A stretch of 48,413 bases of DNA from Candidatus Gastranaerophilales bacterium (GCA_028277625.1 JANQFW010000016.1:1-48413), one strand, 5' to 3'. Positions 18,220-26,378 are shown, counted from the stretch's first letter. The notes: generated by a model from the letters alone, not told the origin. Numbers and translations are program-made.

Positions 18220-19629
18220 TTATAACATTTGTGGCTCTATAATTTTGGGCGTGACAAATATTAACAGCTCGGTTTCATACTTTGATATATCATAACTGTT
18301 AAAAGCCTTTCCTATTAGGGGTATACTTCCTAAGATAGGATGTTTCGTATTTGTCCTATTGTTCGTTTTCTCTATTAGTCCAGCTATAACAAGCGTTTGA
18401 CCATTGTTTAGCTCTACTGTTGTTTCTGCTTTTCGTGATTTAAAGCCAAATACTTTTGTACCATCTTGCCTTACTATTGTAGCGCCAGAATCTATTTCAT
18501 TTACCTCCGGTTGTATGTTTAAAGAAATTCTTTTTGATTTTTCCAGTATTGTAGGGGTAAAAGCAACGTTAACGCCAGTATCTTTAAAATCATAAGCAAT
18601 ATTACCACCTTCTCCGATGCTGGCAGGTACCGGAACTTGCAAACCAGAGTTAAAACTTGCTTTATTTTTATTTGTAGCAATTAATTTGGGCTCTGCCAGT
18701 ATTTTTACAAGACCTTCTGACTCTGCGGAGCTTAAAGCCGTAGTTAATCCACTCCTCCAGCTAAATGCCTTTAAAGCACCACCCTCAAATCTTACGCCTG
18801 CACCTGAAATTTCTTTAGACGTTGCAAACCTGCCATCAATAGTATTACTAAAATTATAGACTTTAGCATCATTACCTAATGCAAAGCTTTTTGCCAAATT
18901 TTTAGCAAAAGTTCTACTTGCTTCAACAACTTTTACTTCTAATAAAACTTGAGGTGTCGGACTTTCAGATACGTCTATGAGTTCAAGCTCAAAAGCTTTT
19001 GCTATATTTTTAATTTTTTCAGATACAAGAGAAGAAGATACTTTTCCTGATAAAATTACAGATTTATCAGTAAATTTAAATTCTAAATTTTCATCAGGAG
19101 CAATTGCTTGAATTGCGTTTAAAAATGAGCTTGAATCATTTTCTACTATTAAGTCTATAAACACAGGGTCTTTAGAATCCCCCCATATAAGCAAACTGGT
19201 AGTACCATTTTCTTTACCGTTTACAAGAAGTTCTTTAGGAGATAATAAAACCACATCAGCCAAATCAGGGTTTGTAATCGAAATTCTGCTTACTGGTTCA
19301 TCAAATCTGACAAATTGTGACTTTCCAACCGTTGTCATTAGTTTAGATACCCCAGCATTTATAGCGGAGGAACTCTTATGACTATTATTATTGCTATTTT
19401 TATAATTGTAATTATTAGCGTGGTTATTTGCATTGGTACTAGGATAGGATTGTTTTTTTGGCAGGCCCGGCTTGTTTTTCTTAAGATAAGAATTCCTCTG
19501 CAAATCCATGAAAGAATCAATTTGGGATTCTCTTAAATTGTTATTCTGACTTAAAGCTAAATCGCCTGATAAGCCAAAAGTTAATAATATAAATAACAAG
19601 CCTAATTTTTTTATGTTAGAATTTCTCAT
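18220..19629 (-). CDS. cpaC: Tad pilus outer-membrane secretin CpaC/RcpA
   Basis: 469 aa. Signal peptide (about 1-27, LLFILLTFGLSGDLALS), an Asn/Ser-rich linker, then a pilus N-terminal domain (SQFVRFDEPVSRISITNPDLADV) and a BON-like segment (ILSGKVSSSLVSEKI). The C-terminal half (about 230-469) is a GspD-family secretin core: LLEVKVVEASRTFAKNLAKS, VKILAEPKLIATNKNKASFNSG, and the ending IPLIGKAFNSYDISKYETELLIFVTPKI. Its presence implies an outer membrane. No lipobox and no pilotin gene (tadD type) is seen nearby. Confidence 0.93.
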   Translation of the reverse strand: MRNSNIKKLGLLFILLTFGLSGDLALSQNNNLRESQIDSFMDLQRNSYLKKNKPGLPKKQSYPSTNANNHANNYNYKNSNNNSHKSSSAINAGVSKLMTTVGKSQFVRFDEPVSRISITNPDLADVVLLSPKELLVNGKENGTTSLLIWGDSKDPVFIDLIVENDSSSFLNAIQAIAPDENLEFKFTDKSVILSGKVSSSLVSEKIKNIAKAFELELIDVSESPTPQVLLEVKVVEASRTFAKNLAKSFALGNDAKVYNFSNTIDGRFATSKEISGAGVRFEGGALKAFSWRSGLTTALSSAESEGLVKILAEPKLIATNKNKASFNSGLQVPVPASIGEGGNIAYDFKDTGVNVAFTPTILEKSKRISLNIQPEVNEIDSGATIVRQDGTKVFGFKSRKAETTVELNNGQTLVIAGLIEKTNNRTNTKHPILGSIPLIGKAFNSYDISKYETELLIFVTPKIIEPQML

Positions 19630-19649
19630 TTTGCATAACCAACAATTCT

Positions 19650-20585
19650 TTAATAAATACCTTCAGAAAAAGTATGTTCCGTTTTTACATTTGCCTCTAT
19701 AAACTCTAGTTTATGTGTTTTACTTTTAGAAGCAGGTTTTTGAGGTTTAGGTAAATCACCGAGCTTAGTATTTTGCAACAATTTACTTTCATCAGGAGGG
19801 GGCGGAGGAAGCTTTTTGCTTTTTCTCACAGCAAAGTTAAAAGGATTTGTCGAAATAATTTTTTCATCGTTGTTACTTCTTACAACTAGCTGCAATTTAC
19901 CGCTTATCATTGCATCAACAAGTTGAGCTGACTTTTTTGCCGGTATTTCAAAAGTTATTGCAGCTGCTTTAGTTGCCGGTAGATCAGTATCACCAGCTCC
20001 CTGCATAGTTTCAAAAGAAATTATTTTGATATTTTGTAAAACAAGTTCAGGCTTTCTGCCTTTGCTTTTTGATGTTGATAAAATATCTACTTTGCTTCCA
20101 ATTTTTATATATGATGCGATCCCTTGAATAAACTCTTTAGGGATTGTTATTGCACGCTTACCTGTAAGAATGTCAAATGCACTTGAGTCTTCACTGCTCA
20201 AATCAGAGTATTTAAGTATTTCACCAGATTTTATATTTCTTGCTACTCTTTTGTTAAGAATAGATAAAACATCGTTTATATAGCCCTGAGGCAAATCCTT
20301 AGCCTCAATTTTTTGTATCTTAACAGATTTAGGATTTATTTTAGAATTCTTTTTTATATTAAATTTAGCCACAACTACTTTTAGAATTGTCTTTTTAGGC
20401 TTTTTGATAACATTTTTTTTACTTTTACTATTTTTCAGATCATTTTGAAACTTTGCCAACATAGCTTGCTGGTTGAGTAACTTTTTATTCTGGCTATTTA
20501 ATACATTAAAAATGACAAAAGTGAGTACTATACCAATAATTAGAGCAATAACTATTTTCTTTTTATTATTCTTTTTAGAACGCAT
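19650..20585 (-). CDS. cpaB: Tad pilus assembly protein CpaB/RcpC (SAF domain)
   Basis: 311 aa. Very basic start (MRSKKNNKKK) and one membrane helix at about 10-27 anchor it to the inner membrane. A SAF domain at roughly 68-130 (VVVAKFNIKKNSKINPKSV, then RVARNIKSGEILKYSDLS) is followed by the RcpC-type domain (RAITIPKEFIQGIASYIKIGSKVDIL). A Pro-rich run (KLPPPPPDESK) lies near residue 250. CpaB works in the periplasm next to the secretin and may bind peptidoglycan or sugars. First gene of the six-gene Tad operon; its promoter must lie in the 278-bp region shared with the divergent EF-hand protein. Confidence 0.87.
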   Translation of the reverse strand: MRSKKNNKKKIVIALIIGIVLTFVIFNVLNSQNKKLLNQQAMLAKFQNDLKNSKSKKNVIKKPKKTILKVVVAKFNIKKNSKINPKSVKIQKIEAKDLPQGYINDVLSILNKRVARNIKSGEILKYSDLSSEDSSAFDILTGKRAITIPKEFIQGIASYIKIGSKVDILSTSKSKGRKPELVLQNIKIISFETMQGAGDTDLPATKAAAITFEIPAKKSAQLVDAMISGKLQLVVRSNNDEKIISTNPFNFAVRKSKKLPPPPPDESKLLQNTKLGDLPKPQKPASKSKTHKLEFIEANVKTEHTFSEGIY

Positions 20586-20863
20586 AATTATCTAGTACCT
20601 TAATATCTTTGACTTTATGGCTTTATATAGGTTATCGAATAAATCTTCAAAATTCTTTAATAATAAAACACAATTCCTTTACTAATAGATTAGCAGTAAT
20701 ACTTGCAGTTATTATCATTCAAAAAAATTATATTTTTATTCTTGAACTCGGGATACGCTCTATGATAACACCTAAACTTTTGTAAATATTTGATGTAAAA
20801 TTATTAATATTATACATGTTTGCTTTTAAATAAAAGAGAAGCTTAATAATGGAGATGGATTTT

Positions 20864-21721
20864 ATGCCCTTTAACGTAGTTGATGGTAGAGCACATATAA
20901 ATGGACGACCAGGCCCTTATGATAATAGGGTTAACAATCCAAACGTTAGATATGGTAGAAATGCTTTAGCGAACTATGCTGAATATAATTCAAGGCTAAA
21001 TCTGCCAGCTGGTCAACTTGAGATTCCCAATGTTAGTGATTTAGGCCAGGAATTACATGATTCTTTGCAAGTTGCTAAACGAATCAAGACAACAAAAACT
21101 CTACAAACTCACGGAATAATTAATCCAAAATTTGCAGATGTAATATTAAGAAGAGATGAAGGGCGATTAGCTCAACAAAATGAAAGTACAGGAAAACGGT
21201 TAGACCAATTAGAGGGCTGGGCTAATGAACAGCAAGACATACTTGGTAATGCAACTCCTATTGGATTTAAATTGCAGTATCTGCCAGAAGATGAGGTAAA
21301 GCCTCAAACGCTAAATAAGTTTGCACTTTTGGGTGCGTCATTTGAAGACTTAGGCAAGAAAATTTCTGTACCAGTAGCCCAAGTAACTCAAGGCTTACAA
21401 CAGATTTTTAAGGAGAAAGTTTCTGCTGAAGCTTTTGACGCAAACAATGATGGTGAAATTGACATCGCAGAAAATGCAACTTCTATTTTAATAAAAGACA
21501 TGGCATCAACAGACAAAGTTGTAGCAAGGGGCAAGCTAGATTTACAAGCAAAAGATATAGATGGGACTTATACAAATACTGGAGAGACTAATTTATGGGC
21601 ATTTTTGAAGTCAGATAAAATTGACCAAACTAAGCAATTAATCTCTAGCATCCTTGGTGCGTTCCAGTTAAATGCAGCTAAAGACCAATTTTTAGCGGAT
21701 CAAAATAATACAATAAATTAA
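20864..21721 (+). CDS. Hypothetical protein with one EF-hand calcium loop
   Basis: 285 aa from the ATG at 20864, preferred because GGAGAT (20851-20856) sits 7 nt upstream; an in-frame ATG at 20849 is also possible. No signal peptide. Contains a textbook 12-residue EF-hand loop DANNDGEIDIAE (residues 192-203) with Asp/Asn at positions 1, 3 and 5, Gly 6, Ile 8 and Glu 12. It could be a single EF-hand or a dockerin-like calcium site. The remainder is polar and Asn/Gln-rich with no recognised family. It diverges from the Tad pilus operon. A surface or regulatory role linked to the pilus is possible but only by position. Confidence 0.78.
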   Translation: MPFNVVDGRAHINGRPGPYDNRVNNPNVRYGRNALANYAEYNSRLNLPAGQLEIPNVSDLGQELHDSLQVAKRIKTTKTLQTHGIINPKFADVILRRDEGRLAQQNESTGKRLDQLEGWANEQQDILGNATPIGFKLQYLPEDEVKPQTLNKFALLGASFEDLGKKISVPVAQVTQGLQQIFKEKVSAEAFDANNDGEIDIAENATSILIKDMASTDKVVARGKLDLQAKDIDGTYTNTGETNLWAFLKSDKIDQTKQLISSILGAFQLNAAKDQFLADQNNTIN

Positions 21722-21766
21722 AACTGAACGCTTAACCCGTAAAGTTTTTTGAAATAATAAATATCT

Positions 21767-22984
21767 CTATAAGTTCATCCCGGCTACATACCCTGTAGAC
21801 CAACATGCCTGCAAGTTAAAGCCACCCGTAAATCCGTCAATATCAAGCATTTCTCCGCAAAAATAAAGTCTACTGCAAATCTTGGACTCCATTGTTTTAG
21901 AACTTACCTGCTTTAAGTCAATACCTCCGGCAGTAACTATTTCACTGTCAAATACAGGAGCCACAGCGCTAAACTCAGATTTGACAAGCATATTTATTAT
22001 CCTATTGCGTTCCTTTTTGGATAACTCCGCAGCTTTTTTATCAGGGTTTAATGAATTTTTTTCAAATAAATAATCAGCAACACCAGCAGGCACAAATTGT
22101 CTGATAAGATTAATTATATTTTTTTTTGGGTTATCTTTAACTAGCTCTATGATTTCATCATTAAGACTATCAAAATTTTTATTTTTTAAAAAATTTATTT
22201 TTAAAATTAAAGGGTTTTCACGGTTAAAATCTAAAAAAGCACACGCACCAGTTGTTTTAAATATAGCAGGTCCAGATACTCCTTTATGAGTATAAATAAA
22301 ATCTCCTTGCGTTGAATAAACTTTTTTATTATCAAAATAAGTGCCAATACTCGCAGATTCAATACTAACACCAGCAATTTTACTAATATTAGAATCGCTT
22401 AAGCTTAAGGCAAATAAAGAAGGTTTTAACCTTGTGATATTATGCCCTAAATTTTTTGCTAAGTTATATACTGACTGGCTTTTATGATTTCCACCTGCAG
22501 CAATTACAACCTTATCAAAATTTAATACCTCGTTATGGGTATGGATTTTAAATTTATTAGTATTTTTTTCGATTTTTTCTATGTGGCAATTTTCTTTAAT
22601 TTTTATTTTATATTTATTTAAAAGCTTTATAAAAAAGTCTCGCACTGTATGTGCATCATCAGTAATAGGAAAAACCCTATTATCTTTTTGTGTATATAAT
22701 TTCAATCCATGACCTGTAAACCATTTAATAGTTTTAGTAGCATCAAACTGGCTAAATATAGAATATAAAAACTTTTCGCCCCTTGGATAATTAGAGGCAA
22801 GCTCTTTAAAATTTTTTGTATTGTTGGCCAAATTGCACCGCCCGTTGCCAGTGCATAAAATAGTTTTTAAAACTTGTCCTTTTTCAAAAATAGTAATATT
22901 GACCTGTTGTTTAGAGTTTTCGGCGGCTACAATAGCAGCCATTACACCGGCAGGGCCACCACCAACTATTGCAATATTGACCAT
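21767..22984 (-). CDS. NAD(P)/FAD-dependent oxidoreductase, HI0933/YhiN/BaiN family
   Basis: 405 aa flavoprotein. N-terminal FAD-binding Rossmann motif VAIVGGGPAGVMAA-like (IAIVGGGPAGVMAAIVAAE), then the family-specific CTGNGRCNLANN at about residues 44-55, VVIAAGGNHK, and the closing signature YFCGEMLDIDGFTGGFNLQACWSTG, which binds FAD. The family (PF03486) has few characterised members; BaiN acts on bile-acid intermediates in Clostridium, but the substrate here cannot be inferred. Starts 8 nt after the trpA stop, so it is the last gene of folK-trpA-flavoprotein. Confidence 0.9.
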   Translation of the reverse strand: MVNIAIVGGGPAGVMAAIVAAENSKQQVNITIFEKGQVLKTILCTGNGRCNLANNTKNFKELASNYPRGEKFLYSIFSQFDATKTIKWFTGHGLKLYTQKDNRVFPITDDAHTVRDFFIKLLNKYKIKIKENCHIEKIEKNTNKFKIHTHNEVLNFDKVVIAAGGNHKSQSVYNLAKNLGHNITRLKPSLFALSLSDSNISKIAGVSIESASIGTYFDNKKVYSTQGDFIYTHKGVSGPAIFKTTGACAFLDFNRENPLILKINFLKNKNFDSLNDEIIELVKDNPKKNIINLIRQFVPAGVADYLFEKNSLNPDKKAAELSKKERNRIINMLVKSEFSAVAPVFDSEIVTAGGIDLKQVSSKTMESKICSRLYFCGEMLDIDGFTGGFNLQACWSTGYVAGMNL

Positions 22985-22992
22985 TCTAAAAT

Positions 22993-23808
22993 TTATCCTT
23001 CGATATACAGGCTGTCTACAAAGTCAGATACTGATCTTATGATTTTAGACTTATCATCTTTATGCTCGTCAATAATTTTAATGAAGGCACTTCCTATAAT
23101 AGCACCCTGTACTCCAAGTTTTTTTAATTCTTTTATATGTTCAGGCTTTGAGACTCCAAACCCAACAGAGACTGGTGTGCTTGTATATTTTTTTATTTCT
23201 TGCAAGATATTGTCTAATACTTGAGAAAATCCTTCTCTTACACCGGTTACACCTGTAGATGATACCAAATATATAAATCCTGATGAAGTTGCCACTATTT
23301 TTTTTATTCGTTCCTCTCCAGAAGTAGGTGCAACAAGCATAATAAAATCAATATTATATTTTTTACAAAGCTGTTTAAAGTTTTGAGCCTCTTCAATAGG
23401 CAAGTCTGGAGAAATAATACCGGAAATATTTAGCTCATTAGCTTTTTTTACAAAGTCTTCTAAGCCGTAGTTTAAAATAATATTGAAGTAAGTAAATAAA
23501 ATAATCGGCGTGTTAAAATCTTTTTTAATACCTTCTAGTAACTCAAAAATCTTATTTAAGGTAATGCCGTTATCTATGGCATATTTAGATGCACCTTGAA
23601 TTATCGGTCCATCAGCGAGAGGATCTGAAAAAGGAATGCCAAGCTCTATGGCCGCAACATTTTTTTCTTGAAACTTATATAACAGTTCTTTTGTAACTTG
23701 CAAGCTAGGAAAACCTGCTGTAATAAACGGAATTAACGCAGGTTGTTTTTTATTTTCTAAAATAGACTGCTGTATCTTACTTTTAAAATTCAAGCCCTCT
23801 TGTGCCAT
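22993..23808 (-). CDS. trpA: Tryptophan synthase alpha chain
   Basis: 271 aa TIM barrel that splits indole-glycerol phosphate into indole and glyceraldehyde 3-phosphate, passing indole to TrpB. Catalytic residues are in place: E55 (AIELGIPFSDP) and D66 (LADGP), plus the GIISPDLP loop and VGFGVSKPEHI phosphate-binding segment. The ATG at 23808 is inside folK (26-nt overlap, other frame) with GGAGGAG upstream. Unusual context: no trpB or other trp gene is adjacent, so trpA has been separated from its partner and placed under folK. Confidence 0.95.
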   Translation of the reverse strand: MAQEGLNFKSKIQQSILENKKQPALIPFITAGFPSLQVTKELLYKFQEKNVAAIELGIPFSDPLADGPIIQGASKYAIDNGITLNKIFELLEGIKKDFNTPIILFTYFNIILNYGLEDFVKKANELNISGIISPDLPIEEAQNFKQLCKKYNIDFIMLVAPTSGEERIKKIVATSSGFIYLVSSTGVTGVREGFSQVLDNILQEIKKYTSTPVSVGFGVSKPEHIKELKKLGVQGAIIGSAFIKIIDEHKDDKSKIIRSVSDFVDSLYIEG

Positions 23809-24295
23809 ACAAATATATCTCCTCCGGCGCTGGTAAACAACTATGAATATCTAAAATAGATTTTTTTAAAATAGGATGAATAAAATCAGGATCCAACTCC
23901 AAAAGAGGTACAAGCATAAACGCTCTCTTATCCAGCCTGGGATGTGGAATTTGAAGTAAATCCGTAGCTAGAATAAGTTTATCATAAAATAAAATGTCTA
24001 TGTCAATTGTCCTAGGTCCCCACCTGAATGTTTCAGGGTCTCTTATGCGTCCTAAAAGTTTTTCTATCCGTTGACATTCATTTAATAATGCCTCAGGAGA
24101 AAGTGAAGTTTCCAATTCTAAAGCAGCATTGACAAACCAATCTTGATCTTTTACACCACAAGGTTCGGTCTCGTATAAGCTGGAACTGTTTGTTACTGTA
24201 ATATCGGGCATGTCGTTAAGCAACTTGTGAGCCTGCTGAACATAACTAACTTTGTCACCTATATTCGAACCTAGCCCTAAATAGACAATAGGCAT
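23783..24295 (-). CDS. folK: 6-hydroxymethyl-dihydropterin pyrophosphokinase (HPPK)
   Basis: Transfers pyrophosphate from ATP to 6-hydroxymethyl-dihydropterin in folate synthesis. 170 aa from the ATG at 24295, which has AAGGTG 7 nt upstream; an in-frame GTG at 24304 lies inside that ribosome site and is unlikely. Signatures: IVYLGLGSNIGDK at the start, SSLYETEPCGVKDQDWFVNAALELET, and RWGPRTIDIDILFYD with the magnesium-binding aspartates, then IPHPRLDKRAFMLVPL. First gene of a three-gene set with trpA and a flavoprotein. Confidence 0.94.
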   Translation of the reverse strand: MPIVYLGLGSNIGDKVSYVQQAHKLLNDMPDITVTNSSSLYETEPCGVKDQDWFVNAALELETSLSPEALLNECQRIEKLLGRIRDPETFRWGPRTIDIDILFYDKLILATDLLQIPHPRLDKRAFMLVPLLELDPDFIHPILKKSILDIHSCLPAPEEIYLYGTRGLEF

Positions 24296-24472
24296 ATGAT
24301 GCACCTTTTAAATACTTTATCGGATATGATCTTGACGAAAAATAATAAAAACTTTAACTTCTAATCTAACCTTTACACTATATTTTTATAATTTTATAAT
24401 TTTTTTCGAATAAATTCAATTCATTATTACTATAAGTTACAAAAATGTAACTACAAAAAATTTTTTGGGAAT

Positions 24473-24503
24473 AAAAAATTACCGGCACGTTGTTCGTACC
24501 GGT
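24473..24503 (-). terminator. Intrinsic terminator of the 50-aa peptide gene
   Basis: ACCGGCACG (24481-24489) and CGTACCGGT (24495-24503) form a GC-rich stem with one mismatch and a 5-nt loop. On the minus strand it is followed by AATTTTTT (24473-24480). A second small hairpin, GAGGA (24510-24514) / TCCTC (24518-24522), stands between the stop codon and the terminator. Confidence 0.8.
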
Positions 24504-24550
24504 TACCTAGAGGAGTTTCCTCAAAGGAGATTTTAGATAATATGTGATGG

Positions 24551-24703
24551 CTATTTGTTAGCGTTTAATCGAGTTAAACCAAATAAGGTTACTAAATACA
24601 ACTCTGGTGCCGCATTGTATCCCGTTCCACAGGCGCCATACAAATTACAGAATCTCGCTTTATTATAATGATTAACTTTTCTTTTATTATTATTGTTTTT
24701 CAT
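24551..24703 (-). CDS. Small Cys-containing peptide, 50 aa, with own promoter, operator-like palindrome and terminator
   Basis: ATG at 24703 with AAAGGAG 6 nt upstream; stop TAG at 24551-24553. The peptide has a basic Asn/Lys-rich start (MKNNNNKRK), a central segment FCNLYGACGTGYN with C19 and C25, and a hydrophobic end (APELYLVTLFGLTRL). There is no signal-peptidase site and no double-glycine motif. I know of no matching family. The full expression unit (TTGAGA-17-TATAAT promoter, palindrome on the -35, strong ribosome site, terminator) makes it very likely expressed. It lies between folK and the divergent deiminase-like gene. It could be a regulatory or metal-responsive peptide, a modified-peptide precursor, or a small membrane-associated protein; these are guesses. 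Confidence 0.7.
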   Translation of the reverse strand: MKNNNNKRKVNHYNKARFCNLYGACGTGYNAAPELYLVTLFGLTRLNANK

Positions 24704-24738
24704 TTTTTTCTCCTTTGTTAATTTTTTTATTTAATTTT

Positions 24739-24769
24739 ATTATACCTTTATTGAGAAAAATTCTCAATA
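24739..24769 (-). promoter_or_regulatory. Promoter with Fur-like palindrome over the -35 box
   Basis: On the minus strand, TTGAGA (24762-24767) and TATAAT (24739-24744) are 17 nt apart. A 21-bp perfect palindrome, TATTGAGAA - aaa - TTCTCAATA (24749-24769), covers the -35 and spacer. Its core TGAGAAA-A-ATTCTCA matches the 7-1-7 layout of Fur-family operators (TGAGAAT-n-ATTCTCA variants) in 13 of 14 arm positions. Repression by a Fur/PerR/Zur-like protein is the natural reading, but LexA-like or other regulators cannot be excluded. Confidence 0.65.
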
Positions 24770-25001
24770 GGTAAATTATCTTTTATTACATAAATTAATA
24801 AAAAATCACTTTATGAAAACTATCTTTTTCAAAGCTATTGCTCTGGAATTAACGTTAGTGAATATTCTGTTAAAAATTAATTTTAAAACTTTTTAATAAT
24901 TGGTATATTTTACACAATTTGTTTTATGTTTCGCCTTTATATAAATAACTTAAAAATATTTATAAAATTCTAGAGAGTAGTAAAGAAAGTGATAGCTGAG
25001 A

Positions 25002-26378
25002 ATGATTAGCAGGAATTTGAATAATCTACATAAGCATAACTCACAGCAAAAAAGGCAAAATACTAATTTTAAAGGATATGCAGCCTGCCCATTAAAAAAA
25101 TTATATTTACATACAGACTCGATTGTGTCGACAAATGGCGATATTGATGTATCTTCTCAGGTTTCAAGCGTAGGTAAAGAGTTGTGGAATATTGGCAACA
25201 TAGAAGGTTTTGAAGTTATCAAAGTCACAAAAAATGCTAATGAGGCTATCACAAAGGTTGCAAACTTAATTAAAAAAAAGATGAGTCCTTGGTGTCAGGA
25301 TAATAAACTCCTGCTGTGCAAAGATGGCGTTGAAGAATTTGCAGAAAATGCAATAGTAAGACAATCAGAAGATAAAACAGCAGAGAAGCTTGCTAAGAAT
25401 ATGGGCGTGAATTTTTATAAAATGAAATCTCGTATAGATGGAGGTAACGCTTTTATCGGTAAAAAAGACAACGGTGAATTTTATGCATTAATAGGCCGTG
25501 ATGCTTTGGATGATACTGCCCTTAAGATTGCTTATGAAGAGCAAGGATTAAAAATACCGTATCTATTAGAAGCTAGTACTGGGAACGTTAAAGTTAGATT
25601 AGAAGATAGAAAGCCTTATTATGGTTTGATTCTTTCTAATTTAAAAGCATTAAAGGGTGAAAAATTTATAAGAAACGGTAATGTTTACCTTAAAGCAAAA
25701 GAAGCCCAGAAGAATTTTAATAAAAATAAGCAAGAGTACGTTGAAAAGGCAAGAAGTTATATCTCTAAAGATTTAGGCATTACAGATGTTCATTTTGTAA
25801 GGCAGCCTGATTTTCATATTGATATGGAAATTAGGCCTTTAAAATATCCTTATTTGCTTGTAAATGACCCGAATTGCTCTAAAAATGTGCTGGAAAAAGC
25901 TATGCAAAATGCTAAAACACAAAAAGAAAAAAAAGATATCCAGGCTCTTTTAGATCAAACCTTGCAGCATGAAAAAGAAAAGAGTGAAAAGTATACTCCA
26001 AAAGCAGAAGTAATAAAAGAACTTGAGGATCAAGGCTTTAAAATAATCAAGGTGCCTGGTACGTATGGCGATGCAAGTACAAACTTTATGAACGCTATTA
26101 TACATCAAAGGCCAAACGGTGATTTGGTTTATATAACTAATAAGAGCAGTTATGGTGAAAATAAATCCATTAATCTAAATAAACTTTATCAAGATGAAAT
26201 TCAAAAACAAGTACCGGAGATTAAGCAGTTCTATTTTGTTGGAGATTTACCTAATTCTCCTTTGATCCCGGATAAATCTAAAGAGGATATTAACTTTATA
26301 AGCAGCCTTTTAAAGTATGAATCAGGAGGTACTCACTGTATTACAGAAGAACATCCTGATTTTGCAAACTGGAAGTAA
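25002..26378 (+). CDS. Putative guanidino-group-modifying (deiminase-like) enzyme with N-terminal 'TNFKG' segment
   Basis: 458 aa. Four spaced motifs fit the agmatine deiminase / bacterial peptidyl-arginine deiminase fold in order: DGGNAFIG (146-153), the His-x-Asp pair in DFHIDMEIRPL (H272, D274), ASTNFMNAII (358-367, the SYxNFxxxN-like segment), and the nucleophile loop GGTHCITEEHP (C446), where known family members read GGGxHCITQQ. The H, D and C catalytic positions are all present. A Lys/Glu-rich helical insert (about 292-335) is extra. The N-terminus is polar (SQQKRQNTNFKG, 14-25) and is no classical signal peptide; the repeat protein at 6734 has a similar one. Substrate could be agmatine, free arginine or protein arginine. 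Weak ribosome site; divergent from the 50-aa peptide gene. Confidence 0.72.
   Translation: MISRNLNNLHKHNSQQKRQNTNFKGYAACPLKKLYLHTDSIVSTNGDIDVSSQVSSVGKELWNIGNIEGFEVIKVTKNANEAITKVANLIKKKMSPWCQDNKLLLCKDGVEEFAENAIVRQSEDKTAEKLAKNMGVNFYKMKSRIDGGNAFIGKKDNGEFYALIGRDALDDTALKIAYEEQGLKIPYLLEASTGNVKVRLEDRKPYYGLILSNLKALKGEKFIRNGNVYLKAKEAQKNFNKNKQEYVEKARSYISKDLGITDVHFVRQPDFHIDMEIRPLKYPYLLVNDPNCSKNVLEKAMQNAKTQKEKKDIQALLDQTLQHEKEKSEKYTPKAEVIKELEDQGFKIIKVPGTYGDASTNFMNAIIHQRPNGDLVYITNKSSYGENKSINLNKLYQDEIQKQVPEIKQFYFVGDLPNSPLIPDKSKEDINFISSLLKYESGGTHCITEEHPDFANWK

Noticed and set aside
24435-24466. AGTTAC/GTAACT and AAAAAATTTTTT inverted repeats left of the peptide-gene terminator
   Set aside because: Short AT palindromes expected by chance at this base composition; the GC-rich hairpin at 24481-24503 explains termination.
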